Assembly: GCF_000147355.1 (NCBI RefSeq)
Contig: NC_014506.1
Coordinates: 620,001 to 684,000 of the forward strand
Source of the DNA: Sulfurimonas autotrophica DSM 16294
Lineage (GTDB): Bacteria; Campylobacterota; Campylobacteria; Campylobacterales; Sulfurimonadaceae
Direction: 5' to 3'
Length of the DNA: 64,000 bases
Notes under the pieces: model-generated
What the model saw: only the letters and a program-made list of their open reading frames with translations
What the model was told of the DNA's origin: nothing
The model's database searches: none
Translations under genes and position numbers: made by a program
Shown: piece by piece, positions 36,170 to 44,608 of the stretch
Position numbering within the stretch: the first letter of the stretch is position 1
Layout of the letters: every line of letters begins with the position of its first letter

Positions 36170-37152
36170 GTAAATTTAGCATAATTTTACTTGTCTTTGG
36201 TTTGCTTTTAAGCGCTTGTGCCTCAAAACAAAAAGTTGTAGTGCCAAAAAAAGAGCTGCCGTCTTGGTATGTGCATCCTCCTAAATCTGATGCATATGAG
36301 CTTTTTGCCCTTGGAGAGGGGGGAAATCAACAAGATGCCATTAATAATGCGCTGAGTCTTGTAGTCTCCACATTAAGTGTCTCTATCTCATCGAGTTTTA
36401 GGGCAAAAACAGTTGTAAAAGAGGGCAGTGTAAACAGTTCTGATGCAACCTATATAAATAAAACACAGAGTAATGTTCAAAAGATACGTATAAGCCAATA
36501 TGAAATACTACATGTAACAAGACTCGGTTTTAAAAGATATGCCGCTGTTATAAAAGTAAATAAGCAAAAATTATTTCAGGGTTTAAAAAATGAAATAGAT
36601 CAAAAATTTGAAATTTACAGGAATGATATAAAAAATATTCAACGTTTAAATGCGCTCAAGCAATTGGCATATTATAAAAATATGAAAAAAGCTTTTGGAT
36701 ATATAAAAAATGCACTTATTGTTATGAAAGTACTTAATAAAGGATTTGATGATAAAAAATACCTTGCAGCAATGAATGAAATCAATACAAAACATCAATA
36801 TCTTTTAGAGCATATAAGTTTTTGGGTATATTCTAATGTAAAAAGTCTTACTAAACCTGTCATAAGTGCTTTAACACAGCAGAAGTTCATCATTAAAAAA
36901 ATGAAATCAAAAATGCATTTTGATATTTACATCAAAGTAAAAATTCAAAAGGCAAATGCATACGGCTTTTCTCTTGCCCGCAGCGAAATATCATTTATAA
37001 CCAAAGACTACAAAAAAGAAGTTTTGGCATCGAATGTCATACATGTAACGGGACAATCTTCGCAAGGCTACGCCATAGCCAAGCAAAATCTTGTAAAAAG
37101 GCTCAATGATTTGATACATAAAGAGGGCATTTCGAAAGTGTTAAATTATTAG
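36166..37152 (+). CDS. LPP20-family lipoprotein
   Basis: A 328-residue lipoprotein (lipobox LLLSACAS). After a linker it has the LPP20 pattern: LPSWYVHPPKSDAYELFALG, GGNQQDAINNALSLVVSTLS and a RISQYEILHVTRLGF strand. The remaining half is lysine-rich, with an AYGFSLARSEISF strand, and is not recognised. It is coupled to the CsgG-like lipoprotein upstream; such pairs occur together in outer-membrane contexts. A near-copy of TTACATGTAA lies at 36508 and another at 37039. Confidence 0.8.
   Translation: MSKFSIILLVFGLLLSACASKQKVVVPKKELPSWYVHPPKSDAYELFALGEGGNQQDAINNALSLVVSTLSVSISSSFRAKTVVKEGSVNSSDATYINKTQSNVQKIRISQYEILHVTRLGFKRYAAVIKVNKQKLFQGLKNEIDQKFEIYRNDIKNIQRLNALKQLAYYKNMKKAFGYIKNALIVMKVLNKGFDDKKYLAAMNEINTKHQYLLEHISFWVYSNVKSLTKPVISALTQQKFIIKKMKSKMHFDIYIKVKIQKANAYGFSLARSEISFITKDYKKEVLASNVIHVTGQSSQGYAIAKQNLVKRLNDLIHKEGISKVLNY
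36508..36517. repeat. one-mismatch TTACATGTAA copy (CTACATGTAA)
   Basis: In the LPP20-family gene, read as Leu-His-Val-Thr. Confidence 0.6.
37039..37048. repeat. one-mismatch TTACATGTAA copy (ATACATGTAA)
   Basis: In the LPP20-family gene, read as Ile-His-Val-Thr. Confidence 0.6.
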
Positions 37153-37246
37153 ACTGTATGAAGTCTATAGTATTTAGTAATCGTTTACTTCTTAGGAATA
37201 TACTTACATAAATAATAAAAAGAAATATTAATATGAGGTATAAATT

Positions 37247-38194
37247 ATGATTAATAAAATACAGAATGTAAAAAATGAAGTTTCAAAAGTTGTTGTCGGT
37301 CAGGAGAAAATGATAGATTCATTGCTCATTGCACTTTTATGTGAGGGGCACATACTCATAGAAGGTGTTCCCGGACTTGCAAAAACAACAACAGTCAATG
37401 CTCTTTCAAAGGCTTTAGGGCTTGATTTTAAACGTGCACAGTTCACACCGGATTTACTTCCATCAGATATTTTAGGGGCCGAAATTTATGACCCGCAAAA
37501 CAACCAGTTTAAAATTAAAAAAGGTCCGATTTTCACAAACCTTTTACTTGCAGATGAAATCAACCGTGCTCCGGCAAAAGTACAATCTGCACTTCTTGAA
37601 GTAATGCAGGAGAAACAGGTAACAATCGGGGATACAACTTTCAAACTTGATCTGCCGTTTTTTGTAATGGCGACACAAAATCCGGTAGAACAAGAAGGTG
37701 TTTATCAGCTTCCGGAAGCACAGCTTGATCGTTTTATGCTCAAGCTTGTTGTCGGGTACAATACAAAAAAAGAAGAGCTTGAAATCGCAAGAAGAATCTC
37801 AAGCGGTAATTTTGAGACAATCAATCCTGTACTCAATAAAAGTGAATTAGAAGCGCTTAAAAAGGCTGTAAGAGATATACATGTAGATGAAGAAGTCGAA
37901 GAGTATATGATAGAACTTGTCAACGCTACAAGGCATCCTGAGGAGTATGGACTGGATGATATCAAAGAGTATATACAGTTTGGAGCATCACCTCGTGTAA
38001 GTATTGATATGTTTAAAGCAGTCAAAGCAATGGCATTTATGCGCGGTAAAGATTTTGTAACACCTGTAGATGTTGCATACATTGTAAAAGAGCTGATGCG
38101 TCACCGTATTGTGCTGACATATGAGGCTGAAGCTGAAGGTATAACAACGGATGAAATCATTCAAAAAGTGCTTGAAACTGTAGCGATACCATAA
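37247..38194 (+). CDS. MoxR-family AAA+ ATPase
   Basis: A chaperone-like AAA+ ATPase of 315 residues acting with the vWA proteins encoded downstream. Walker A is GVPGLAKTTT, Walker B LLADEINRAP, sensor 1 MATQNPVEQEG, and the MoxR signature YQLPEAQLDRFMLK. The C-terminal lid carries GASPRVSIDMFKAVKA. It is the first gene of a tight Bat-type cluster (37247-43683). It is preceded by about 95 bases that may carry the promoter. Confidence 0.95.
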   Translation: MINKIQNVKNEVSKVVVGQEKMIDSLLIALLCEGHILIEGVPGLAKTTTVNALSKALGLDFKRAQFTPDLLPSDILGAEIYDPQNNQFKIKKGPIFTNLLLADEINRAPAKVQSALLEVMQEKQVTIGDTTFKLDLPFFVMATQNPVEQEGVYQLPEAQLDRFMLKLVVGYNTKKEELEIARRISSGNFETINPVLNKSELEALKKAVRDIHVDEEVEEYMIELVNATRHPEEYGLDDIKEYIQFGASPRVSIDMFKAVKAMAFMRGKDFVTPVDVAYIVKELMRHRIVLTYEAEAEGITTDEIIQKVLETVAIP

Positions 38195-38204
38195 GGTCGT
38201 TGTA

Positions 38205-39035
38205 ATGAGTAAATTACAAAAAATTCTTGTACGGGCCCGCCGTCAAGTTTTTAGTGAGATGGTTGGAAACAATCCGTCAATCTTTCAAGGCGAGGGCTAT
38301 GACTTTATAGAACTGCGCGAGTATATGCCGGGTGATGATATTCGTCATATAGACTGGAACATTACGGCAAAACTCCAAAAGCCTTACATTAAAATCTTTC
38401 GTGAAGAGAGAGAACTCAATGTTGTCATTGCTTCAATGTTAAACGGCAGCGTCTATTTCGGTTCTAAAAGATTCAAGCAGGATGTTATAGCAGAAATTAC
38501 GGCTATGCTTAGTTTTTCTACCATTAAAAATGGAGATTTACTGAGTTCATATATTTTTAGTGACAAGATGGAGTCTTTTTTGAAACCGAGTAAAAAGCTG
38601 TTCTCGGTACATAAAAGTACGGATGAAATTCTAAACTTTGATCCGCTGAACAAAAAGGCAGACTATAAAGTTTTGGCAGATACTCTGTTTAAAAGACTTA
38701 AAAGAAAGTCGTTAATTGTCATTGTCGGTGATTTCTTTGAAATTCCTGATTTTAAAGTATTGGCAAAAAAACATGAAGTTGTTGCCGTCATAGTTCGAGA
38801 CAGACTTGAAGAGACCCCGCCTGAGATGGGATTTACATCGTTAGTAGACCCTGAGAGTGGTGCTGTATTAGAAGGTGATTTTAACGCACAAACTGTAAAA
38901 GAGTATGCAAAAAAAGTTTTAGTACATGACAGAAAACTCTATGCAACATTTAGAAAACACCAGATTAGATTTACAAAGATTTATACAGACGGAAAAATCG
39001 GTGTTTCATTAAGAAGATTATTTGAAGGCAGATAA
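38205..39035 (+). CDS. DUF58 protein (Bat cluster)
   Basis: A 276-residue soluble protein of the DUF58 family, with a vWA-like fold. The family hallmark, FIELREYMPGDDIRHIDWNI, is near the N-terminus, followed by IKIFREERELNVVI. The role is unknown, but members nearly always pair with MoxR ATPases. AAGG lies eight bases before the ATG. The next gene begins directly after its stop. Confidence 0.92.
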   Translation: MSKLQKILVRARRQVFSEMVGNNPSIFQGEGYDFIELREYMPGDDIRHIDWNITAKLQKPYIKIFREERELNVVIASMLNGSVYFGSKRFKQDVIAEITAMLSFSTIKNGDLLSSYIFSDKMESFLKPSKKLFSVHKSTDEILNFDPLNKKADYKVLADTLFKRLKRKSLIVIVGDFFEIPDFKVLAKKHEVVAVIVRDRLEETPPEMGFTSLVDPESGAVLEGDFNAQTVKEYAKKVLVHDRKLYATFRKHQIRFTKIYTDGKIGVSLRRLFEGR

Positions 39036-39443
39036 ATGCAAAATATAAACCAAAACGAAATTCCTTTGCATGACATAAAGCCGCTTATAGAGATACATGA
39101 GTACTCTTTATACTATTTTATCGGAGTGAGCCTATTGGTTGCGCTGATACTTATGGGCTTTTTATATTTGGCATACAAATGGGTTAAAAGTAAGAAAAAA
39201 TTTAATAAAAGAGCAGAACATTATAAATTACTCAACACTGTTGATTATTCAAATCCGAAAAAAGCAGCGTATGATTTGACATTTTACGGCGTAACATTTA
39301 AGGATGACAGCGAACGTCACCATAAAGCGTACGAAGAAATGATAGAAAAACTAGAAAAATATAAATATAAGAAAAATGTAGAAGATTTTGATGCGGACAC
39401 TTTACATGTAATAGATTTATATAAGGGAATGATAGATGTTTGA
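39036..39443 (+). CDS. small membrane protein of the Bat cluster
   Basis: A 135-residue protein with one transmembrane helix (about 25-48, YYFIGVSLLVALILMGFLYL) and a cytoplasmic helical tail of the kind seen in DUF4381-like Bat-cluster proteins. It starts directly after the DUF58 stop and overlaps the next gene by eight bases. It has no catalytic motif. Confidence 0.75.
   Translation: MQNINQNEIPLHDIKPLIEIHEYSLYYFIGVSLLVALILMGFLYLAYKWVKSKKKFNKRAEHYKLLNTVDYSNPKKAAYDLTFYGVTFKDDSERHHKAYEEMIEKLEKYKYKKNVEDFDADTLHVIDLYKGMIDV
39402..39411. repeat. TTACATGTAA palindrome, copy 9
   Basis: Perfect copy near the 3' end of the small Bat-cluster gene, read as Leu-His-Val-Ile. Confidence 0.9.
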
Positions 39444-40368
39444 CGGCATATATTTTGAATTTCCAAAATTATTATTTGTAATATTCTTTTTTATAGCATG
39501 TGAATCCTTATGTAAAATGAAGCTGCCTTCAATTTACTTTCCGCATGCATCACAGTTTATGAAAAGCAATGTTGCCGCATCAAAATTACTTTTCTTTTTA
39601 AAATGGCTGACAATAATTATGATGATTTTAGCTTTGATGTCTCCTGTAAAAGATGAACCTTATGAGTTGAAACCAAAGCACGGGCATGAAATAGCCCTTA
39701 TATTGGATGCATCAGGTTCTATGAAAGAGAGAGGGTTTGACCCTGTGAATCCGGCTGCATCACGTTTTGATGTTGTCAAGTCAATAGTAAAAGATTTTAT
39801 AAGTCAGCGAACAAATGACAATATGGGGCTTGTAGTTTTTGGCTCTTACTCATTTATAGCTTCACCGCTGACATATGACAAGCATATACTCTCACGTATA
39901 GTCTCTCAGCTTGAAGTGGGCATGGCAGGTAAATATACGGCTTTATATGAAGCATTGGCACAGGGTGTGAACCTGTTGAAAATGAGCAAGGCAAAGTCAA
40001 AAGTAGCCATTTTACTTACAGACGGGTACTCGACAGCAGGTGCAGACAAGATCCCTCTTGACGTAGTGCTTGATATGGCGAAAAAAGAGGGTGTAAAAGT
40101 TTACCCTATAGGCATAGGCGGTCCTGATGAATACAACAGAGCAGTACTGCTAAAAATTGCAAAAGAGACAGGAGGGGTTGCCTTTGGTGCTTCAAATGCC
40201 TCACAATTAAAAGAGGTGTATAAAAAAATAGATGAATTGGAAAAATCAGAGATAAAAAATGAAACATTTTCATATAAAAATTATTACTATTTTTATCCGT
40301 TGTTTATAGCATTGTTATCATTGCTGTTGTATGTATATATACGAAATAAAAGAGGGAGTGCGATATGA
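39436..40368 (+). CDS. batA: BatA-like von Willebrand A membrane protein
   Basis: A 310-residue protein with N-terminal membrane helices (about 7-22 and 50-67), a vWA domain (about 85-265) and a C-terminal helix (about 283-303). The metal-binding MIDAS motif is intact as DASGSM, with the downstream aspartate in LLTDGYSTAG. It is a BatA homologue by order and architecture. It overlaps batB by four bases (ATGA). Confidence 0.9.
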   Translation: MFDGIYFEFPKLLFVIFFFIACESLCKMKLPSIYFPHASQFMKSNVAASKLLFFLKWLTIIMMILALMSPVKDEPYELKPKHGHEIALILDASGSMKERGFDPVNPAASRFDVVKSIVKDFISQRTNDNMGLVVFGSYSFIASPLTYDKHILSRIVSQLEVGMAGKYTALYEALAQGVNLLKMSKAKSKVAILLTDGYSTAGADKIPLDVVLDMAKKEGVKVYPIGIGGPDEYNRAVLLKIAKETGGVAFGASNASQLKEVYKKIDELEKSEIKNETFSYKNYYYFYPLFIALLSLLLYVYIRNKRGSAI

Positions 40369-42260
40369 GTTTTTTACATTCGGAATTTTTATATTATATG
40401 CTGCCGCTGATATTTATACTTTTTGGACTTTTGCTCACGCAAAAAGAGTCTCATGCGACATTTTTTTCAGATGAGGTCATTCAAAAACTGAGAGTCTCAT
40501 CAAATACTTTGACACTCAAGGCAAGAAATGCACTTTTTATGCTTATTGCTGTTTTGATGACCATAGCCTTAGCGGGCCCTGTTATAAAAGACGGAAAAAT
40601 CGAGATCAAAGCAAAAAGTGCTGACATAATGATAGCCTTGGATATATCGGATTCGATGTTGGCTGAAGATGTTTACCCGAATCGTTTGAAACTGGCAAAG
40701 CAAAAAGCATTGGAGCTGTTGCGCCTGGCTCCAAATGAGCGTATAGGTGTGATAGCATTTGCAAAAAACTCTTATTTGGTTTCTCCTCTGAGCTTTGATC
40801 ATGAAGCAGTAGCGTTTTTGCTTAAAAAGCTCGATACTAATTCAATAACCGAGCAGGGAACAGACCTTATGTCAATGCTGCAGGTTGTTGATAAGAGTAT
40901 AAAAAAGGACTCTAAAAAGTACCTGCTGATTTTAAGTGACGGCGGAGATAAAAAAAATTTTTCAAAAGAGATTACCTTTGCAAAAGAAAAAGACATAGCG
41001 GTTTTTGTATTGGGCGTCGGTACACCGCAGGGTGCGCCTATAAAACTTGAAGATGGTGAGTTTATAAAACAAAACGGAAAAATCATTGTCTCCAAACTCA
41101 ATGATAAAATTGCTGACTTGGCAACAAAAACAGGTGCTGTGTACATTCAAGGTGTAAATTCAGATGCAGATGTCAAAGCGATGCTTAGCGAGATAGAACG
41201 TCACAGCAAGAAAAAAGAGCTCAAATCCGAAGAGATTGAAAAATATATACCACTCTTTTACTATCCGTTAGGATTGGCACTCTTACTTCTTTTAATAGCA
41301 ACATCTTCTATGAGCAAGCGTGTAAAAGTTGAGGTGCCTGGCTTGTTTATTTTGGGATTGTTATTGTTTAACAGTTCTTCTTCATATGCAGGACTGTTGG
41401 ACTTTATGCATCTTGATGAAGCGAAAAAAGCGTATACACAAAAGAATTATGCCAAATCTGCCGAAATTTATGATGCATATGCAAAAAAGGCTAATCATAA
41501 TGAGAGTTATTATAATGCGGGAAATGCCTTGTATAAGCAAAAAAAATATAAAGAATCGATAAAAAATTATGAAAAAGCAACATTTAGTGACAAAATCTCG
41601 CGTGCGAAAAATTTTGCAAATATGGGAAATGCCTATGCAAAAATAGCTGATGAGAAAAGCTTGAAAAAAGCGATAGAATCTTATGAAAAATCCTTAAAAC
41701 TGCATGAAGATAAAGATACAAGAGAGAATTTGGAAGCTGTGAAAAAAGCGTTAAAGAAAAAAGAGCAGAAAAAACAGCAACAGCAGAAAAATAAAAACCA
41801 AAAAAATAAAGACAATAAGAAAAACAAGGATAATAAAAACCAAAAAAACAAACAAAACCAGAAAAATCAGCAGAATCAAAAAAATAAACAAGATTCTCAA
41901 GATAAAAAAGCTTTTAAGGGTTCCAAGAAAAAAGATCAAAATAATGAGCAAAGAAAATCCAAAAAGCCGAGTGAAGAAGAGAAAAAACAGCAAAAGCAGC
42001 AAGCTGATAAAAATAAGCAAAAAGATAAGAAAAAGCAAGAGGCCCAAAAAAAGAAAGAAGCTGCTGAGAAAAAACAGAAAAAAGATAAAAAGAAGCCTGC
42101 TTCCGGATCAGCTGCAAAGGCGGCAAAAATGAAAAATAAAATGAGTGATGCAGAAGAGGCTAAATGGCTTAAAGCATTAAACAATAATCAAAATACGTAT
42201 TTATACAGACTAAACCAAAGTAGTAAGAAAAAGGAAAACAGTAATGAAAAACCTTGGTAA
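40365..42260 (+). CDS. batB: BatB-BatC fusion: vWA domain plus TPR and Lys/Gln/Asn-rich tail
   Basis: A 631-residue protein joining what are two genes in many bacteria. Two membrane helices (about 10-22 and 57-72), a vWA domain with MIDAS motif DISDSM (about 85-270), and another helix pair (about 292-345) make BatB. TPR repeats follow (about 350-460, including SYYNAGNALYKQKKYKESIK), as in BatC. From about residue 465 to 585 the protein is a low-complexity tract of Lys, Gln and Asn. The tail then has KMSDAEEAKWLKALNNNQNT, a BatC-like end. The frame is unbroken, so the fusion is real in this sequence. It overlaps batD by 17 bases. Confidence 0.88.
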   Translation: MSFLHSEFLYYMLPLIFILFGLLLTQKESHATFFSDEVIQKLRVSSNTLTLKARNALFMLIAVLMTIALAGPVIKDGKIEIKAKSADIMIALDISDSMLAEDVYPNRLKLAKQKALELLRLAPNERIGVIAFAKNSYLVSPLSFDHEAVAFLLKKLDTNSITEQGTDLMSMLQVVDKSIKKDSKKYLLILSDGGDKKNFSKEITFAKEKDIAVFVLGVGTPQGAPIKLEDGEFIKQNGKIIVSKLNDKIADLATKTGAVYIQGVNSDADVKAMLSEIERHSKKKELKSEEIEKYIPLFYYPLGLALLLLLIATSSMSKRVKVEVPGLFILGLLLFNSSSSYAGLLDFMHLDEAKKAYTQKNYAKSAEIYDAYAKKANHNESYYNAGNALYKQKKYKESIKNYEKATFSDKISRAKNFANMGNAYAKIADEKSLKKAIESYEKSLKLHEDKDTRENLEAVKKALKKKEQKKQQQQKNKNQKNKDNKKNKDNKNQKNKQNQKNQQNQKNKQDSQDKKAFKGSKKKDQNNEQRKSKKPSEEEKKQQKQQADKNKQKDKKKQEAQKKKEAAEKKQKKDKKKPASGSAAKAAKMKNKMSDAEEAKWLKALNNNQNTYLYRLNQSSKKKENSNEKPW

Positions 42261-43683
42261 AAAAATCATAATAATTTTTAGTTTACTTGCGACTGCCATA
42301 TATGCAAATGTAGTTGCAAAAGTGTATCCCAAAAATGTTGTCAGCGGAGAAGTGGCAACATATACTTTAACTATAACCGGCGGTGAAGTGAATAAACCGG
42401 TTATCAGTACAATATGCGGCAGCAATGTACTGGGTACGAGTTCTCAGACAAGTATTCAAATGATAAATAATGACTATAAAAAAAGTTATGTATTGAGTTA
42501 CCAATTTATGCCGCAAAAAAATTGTGTGATTGCCCCTGTTAATGTTGAAGTTGATGGTAGAATGGAGCAGTCAAACAGTGTAAAAGTGACAGTAAAACCG
42601 GCTGTACAAGATAAAAATGCAGATTTTGTAGTCAATCTCATTCCCTCAAAAACGAAGCTGTTTGTAGGTGAACCGTTTAATTTACAGCTTGTTTTGAAAC
42701 AAAAAAAAGATGCAGAGGCAGTTGACAGTAAGTTTATAGCACCGGATTTTAAAGGCTTCTGGGTGAAAGGCGAATCACAAGCGACAAGAACTGAAGAAGG
42801 TGATTTTATCATCACCAAAGCGATGTATAGACTTGCTCCCCAAAGAGAAGGTAACCTGACGATTCAACCGGCACAATTAAAGATAGCAACAAGGATTTCT
42901 TCACGAGATGTCTGGGGTGGTTTTATGCCTCAGGTAAAATGGAAAAGTTACTTTTCAAATGAAGGGCACATAAAGGCAAAGCCTCTGCCAAATAATGCAA
43001 AAATTGTCGGAAATTTCACGATTTCTGCCACTGCTGATAAATTAGAGATTAATCCAAATGAAGCTGTTAATGTTACTGTAAAAGTTGTAGGCGATGGAAA
43101 CTTGGAAGATATTAAAAGTTTTAAGCCTTATATACCGGATGTGAATGTTTTTGATGAGAAAATAAATATCAAAGGCAATACGCTTACACAAAAACTAGCT
43201 TTTGTTTCAGATAAAGATTTTACTATTCCTCCTTTTTCACTAGCTTTTTATAACCTTAAAACAAAAAGAGTAGAAAAAATTTCTACACAGCCGATTCATA
43301 TTAAGGTGAATGGTGCTGTTAAAAAAACTGAGCTTAAAATACAAAGAGATGATTCTATAAAAACTTCTGAAAAATCATTACATGTAACACAAAAGCGAGA
43401 AGTACTCAGTAAAGTATGGATAGTGGCAGCATTTGTCGCAGGACTGCTCATAGGTATCTTAATTATGTTGTTTGTGAAGCCTGTCAAGTTCCTTAAAAAA
43501 GAAAAAGCATTGAATTTAAATGATGAGAAGCTATTGCTTATAAAACTACTGCCGTATAAAGATAAAGATGAAGAAGTGAAAAAAATAGTAGATGTTTTAG
43601 AAGCAAACTTGTATGCATCTAAAAAAGAAAAAATTGATAAGAAGATTTTAAAAGAGATATTGAAAAAGTACGATATATCCTAA
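42244..43683 (+). CDS. batD: BatD-like protein
   Basis: A 479-residue exported protein with a signal peptide (about 1-21), a large beta-rich extracytoplasmic region (about 22-395) of BatD/oxygen-tolerance type, one transmembrane helix (about 400-422, VAAFVAGLLIGILIMLF) and a short cytoplasmic tail. BatD opens with VVAKVYPKNVVSGEVATYTL and has VNLIPSKTKLFVGEPFNLQL. It completes the cluster. Its last codons overlap the convergent tyrA, and a hairpin sits at the junction. Confidence 0.88.
   Translation: MKNLGKKIIIIFSLLATAIYANVVAKVYPKNVVSGEVATYTLTITGGEVNKPVISTICGSNVLGTSSQTSIQMINNDYKKSYVLSYQFMPQKNCVIAPVNVEVDGRMEQSNSVKVTVKPAVQDKNADFVVNLIPSKTKLFVGEPFNLQLVLKQKKDAEAVDSKFIAPDFKGFWVKGESQATRTEEGDFIITKAMYRLAPQREGNLTIQPAQLKIATRISSRDVWGGFMPQVKWKSYFSNEGHIKAKPLPNNAKIVGNFTISATADKLEINPNEAVNVTVKVVGDGNLEDIKSFKPYIPDVNVFDEKINIKGNTLTQKLAFVSDKDFTIPPFSLAFYNLKTKRVEKISTQPIHIKVNGAVKKTELKIQRDDSIKTSEKSLHVTQKREVLSKVWIVAAFVAGLLIGILIMLFVKPVKFLKKEKALNLNDEKLLLIKLLPYKDKDEEVKKIVDVLEANLYASKKEKIDKKILKEILKKYDIS
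43378..43387. repeat. TTACATGTAA palindrome, copy 10
   Basis: Perfect copy in batD, read as Leu-His-Val-Thr. Confidence 0.9.
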
Positions 43684-43695
43684 TCTAGGATATCG
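43671..43695. terminator. hairpin at the batD/tyrA junction
   Basis: ATATCCTA and TAGGATAT form an 8-bp stem with loop ATC, extended by CG pairs with a two-base bulge. It spans both stop codons and has no T-run, so its activity as a terminator is uncertain. Confidence 0.35.
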
Positions 43696-44510
43696 TGCAG
43701 TTTATTTGCATTTGCCATTTCTTGATGAACTTTGTCCCACTCTTCATTTTGAATATTTTGTTTGAGGTTTGTTAATTCTGCTTCAAAGAGTTCTATCGCT
43801 TCAAGCAGATTCTCTTTATTTTGTCTGAAAATATCTTCCCACATATAAGGTGAACTCTTCGCAAGACGACTCATTGAACGAAATCCACCGGCTGCAAGAG
43901 CCAAAATATTGTGCTTGTTCTCCTGTTTTAAAACAGTATTTGCAATTGAGTAAGAGATAGCGTGAGGCATATGAGAAATAAAAGCCGCATGGCGGTCATG
44001 CTCATGGGACTTCATAAAATACTTTTTCATATGGAGTGATTTAAATATTTTTTTTGCAGTTTTGCTTTGAATCTCTCCACTGTCTTGTAAATCACATAAA
44101 ACGACAACTTTATCATAGTAAAGATTTTCAACAGCAGCATGGGGACCAAAGTTTTCCGTTCCTGTCATAGGATGTGCGGCTACAAAGTTTTTACGTATTT
44201 GAGGTGGGACAGAGGCAACGATTTTTTCTTTTGTACTGCCAAGATCGATGATAGTAGTATCAGTATCCACATCAGTAAGTTCTTTTAAAGTATTGATGAC
44301 ACCATTGACAGGAATAGCAAGAAAGATAACGTCACATTTTTTGACCTCTTCAAAAGAGACTGTTTTATCAACCAAACCAAGACAAAGGGCATCTTTTTTA
44401 TGCTTTTCATTATGGTCATACCCCACAATCGAGTCAACATAATTTTGTTTTTTTAAAGACAGAGCAAGCGAACCACCCATTAAACCTAATCCAATAATTG
44501 CAATGTTCAT
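43680..44510 (-). CDS. tyrA: prephenate dehydrogenase
   Basis: Oxidises prephenate to 4-hydroxyphenylpyruvate for tyrosine synthesis. It has the NAD-binding IIGLGLMGGSLALSLK, the catalytic-region AAHPMTGTE, and HAAFISHMPHAISYSIA. At 276 residues it is a monofunctional form without an ACT or chorismate mutase domain. It is divergent from bamA, a neighbour it also has in C. jejuni (from memory). Confidence 0.95.
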   Translation of the reverse strand: MNIAIIGLGLMGGSLALSLKKQNYVDSIVGYDHNEKHKKDALCLGLVDKTVSFEEVKKCDVIFLAIPVNGVINTLKELTDVDTDTTIIDLGSTKEKIVASVPPQIRKNFVAAHPMTGTENFGPHAAVENLYYDKVVVLCDLQDSGEIQSKTAKKIFKSLHMKKYFMKSHEHDRHAAFISHMPHAISYSIANTVLKQENKHNILALAAGGFRSMSRLAKSSPYMWEDIFRQNKENLLEAIELFEAELTNLKQNIQNEEWDKVHQEMANANKLHDILD

Positions 44511-44608
44511 GTTTATTCTTTATGTTAATTTGCAAAATTATACTAAATTTACTTAATATTAACCTCATAATGGGTAAAATCTTTACTAATTTTTTAAATG
44601 GAATATGA

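Noticed and set aside
41751-42184. open frames on the minus strand opposite the batB/C tail
   Set aside because: Made of Phe/Leu runs complementary to the Lys/Gln/Asn tract; no biological sign.
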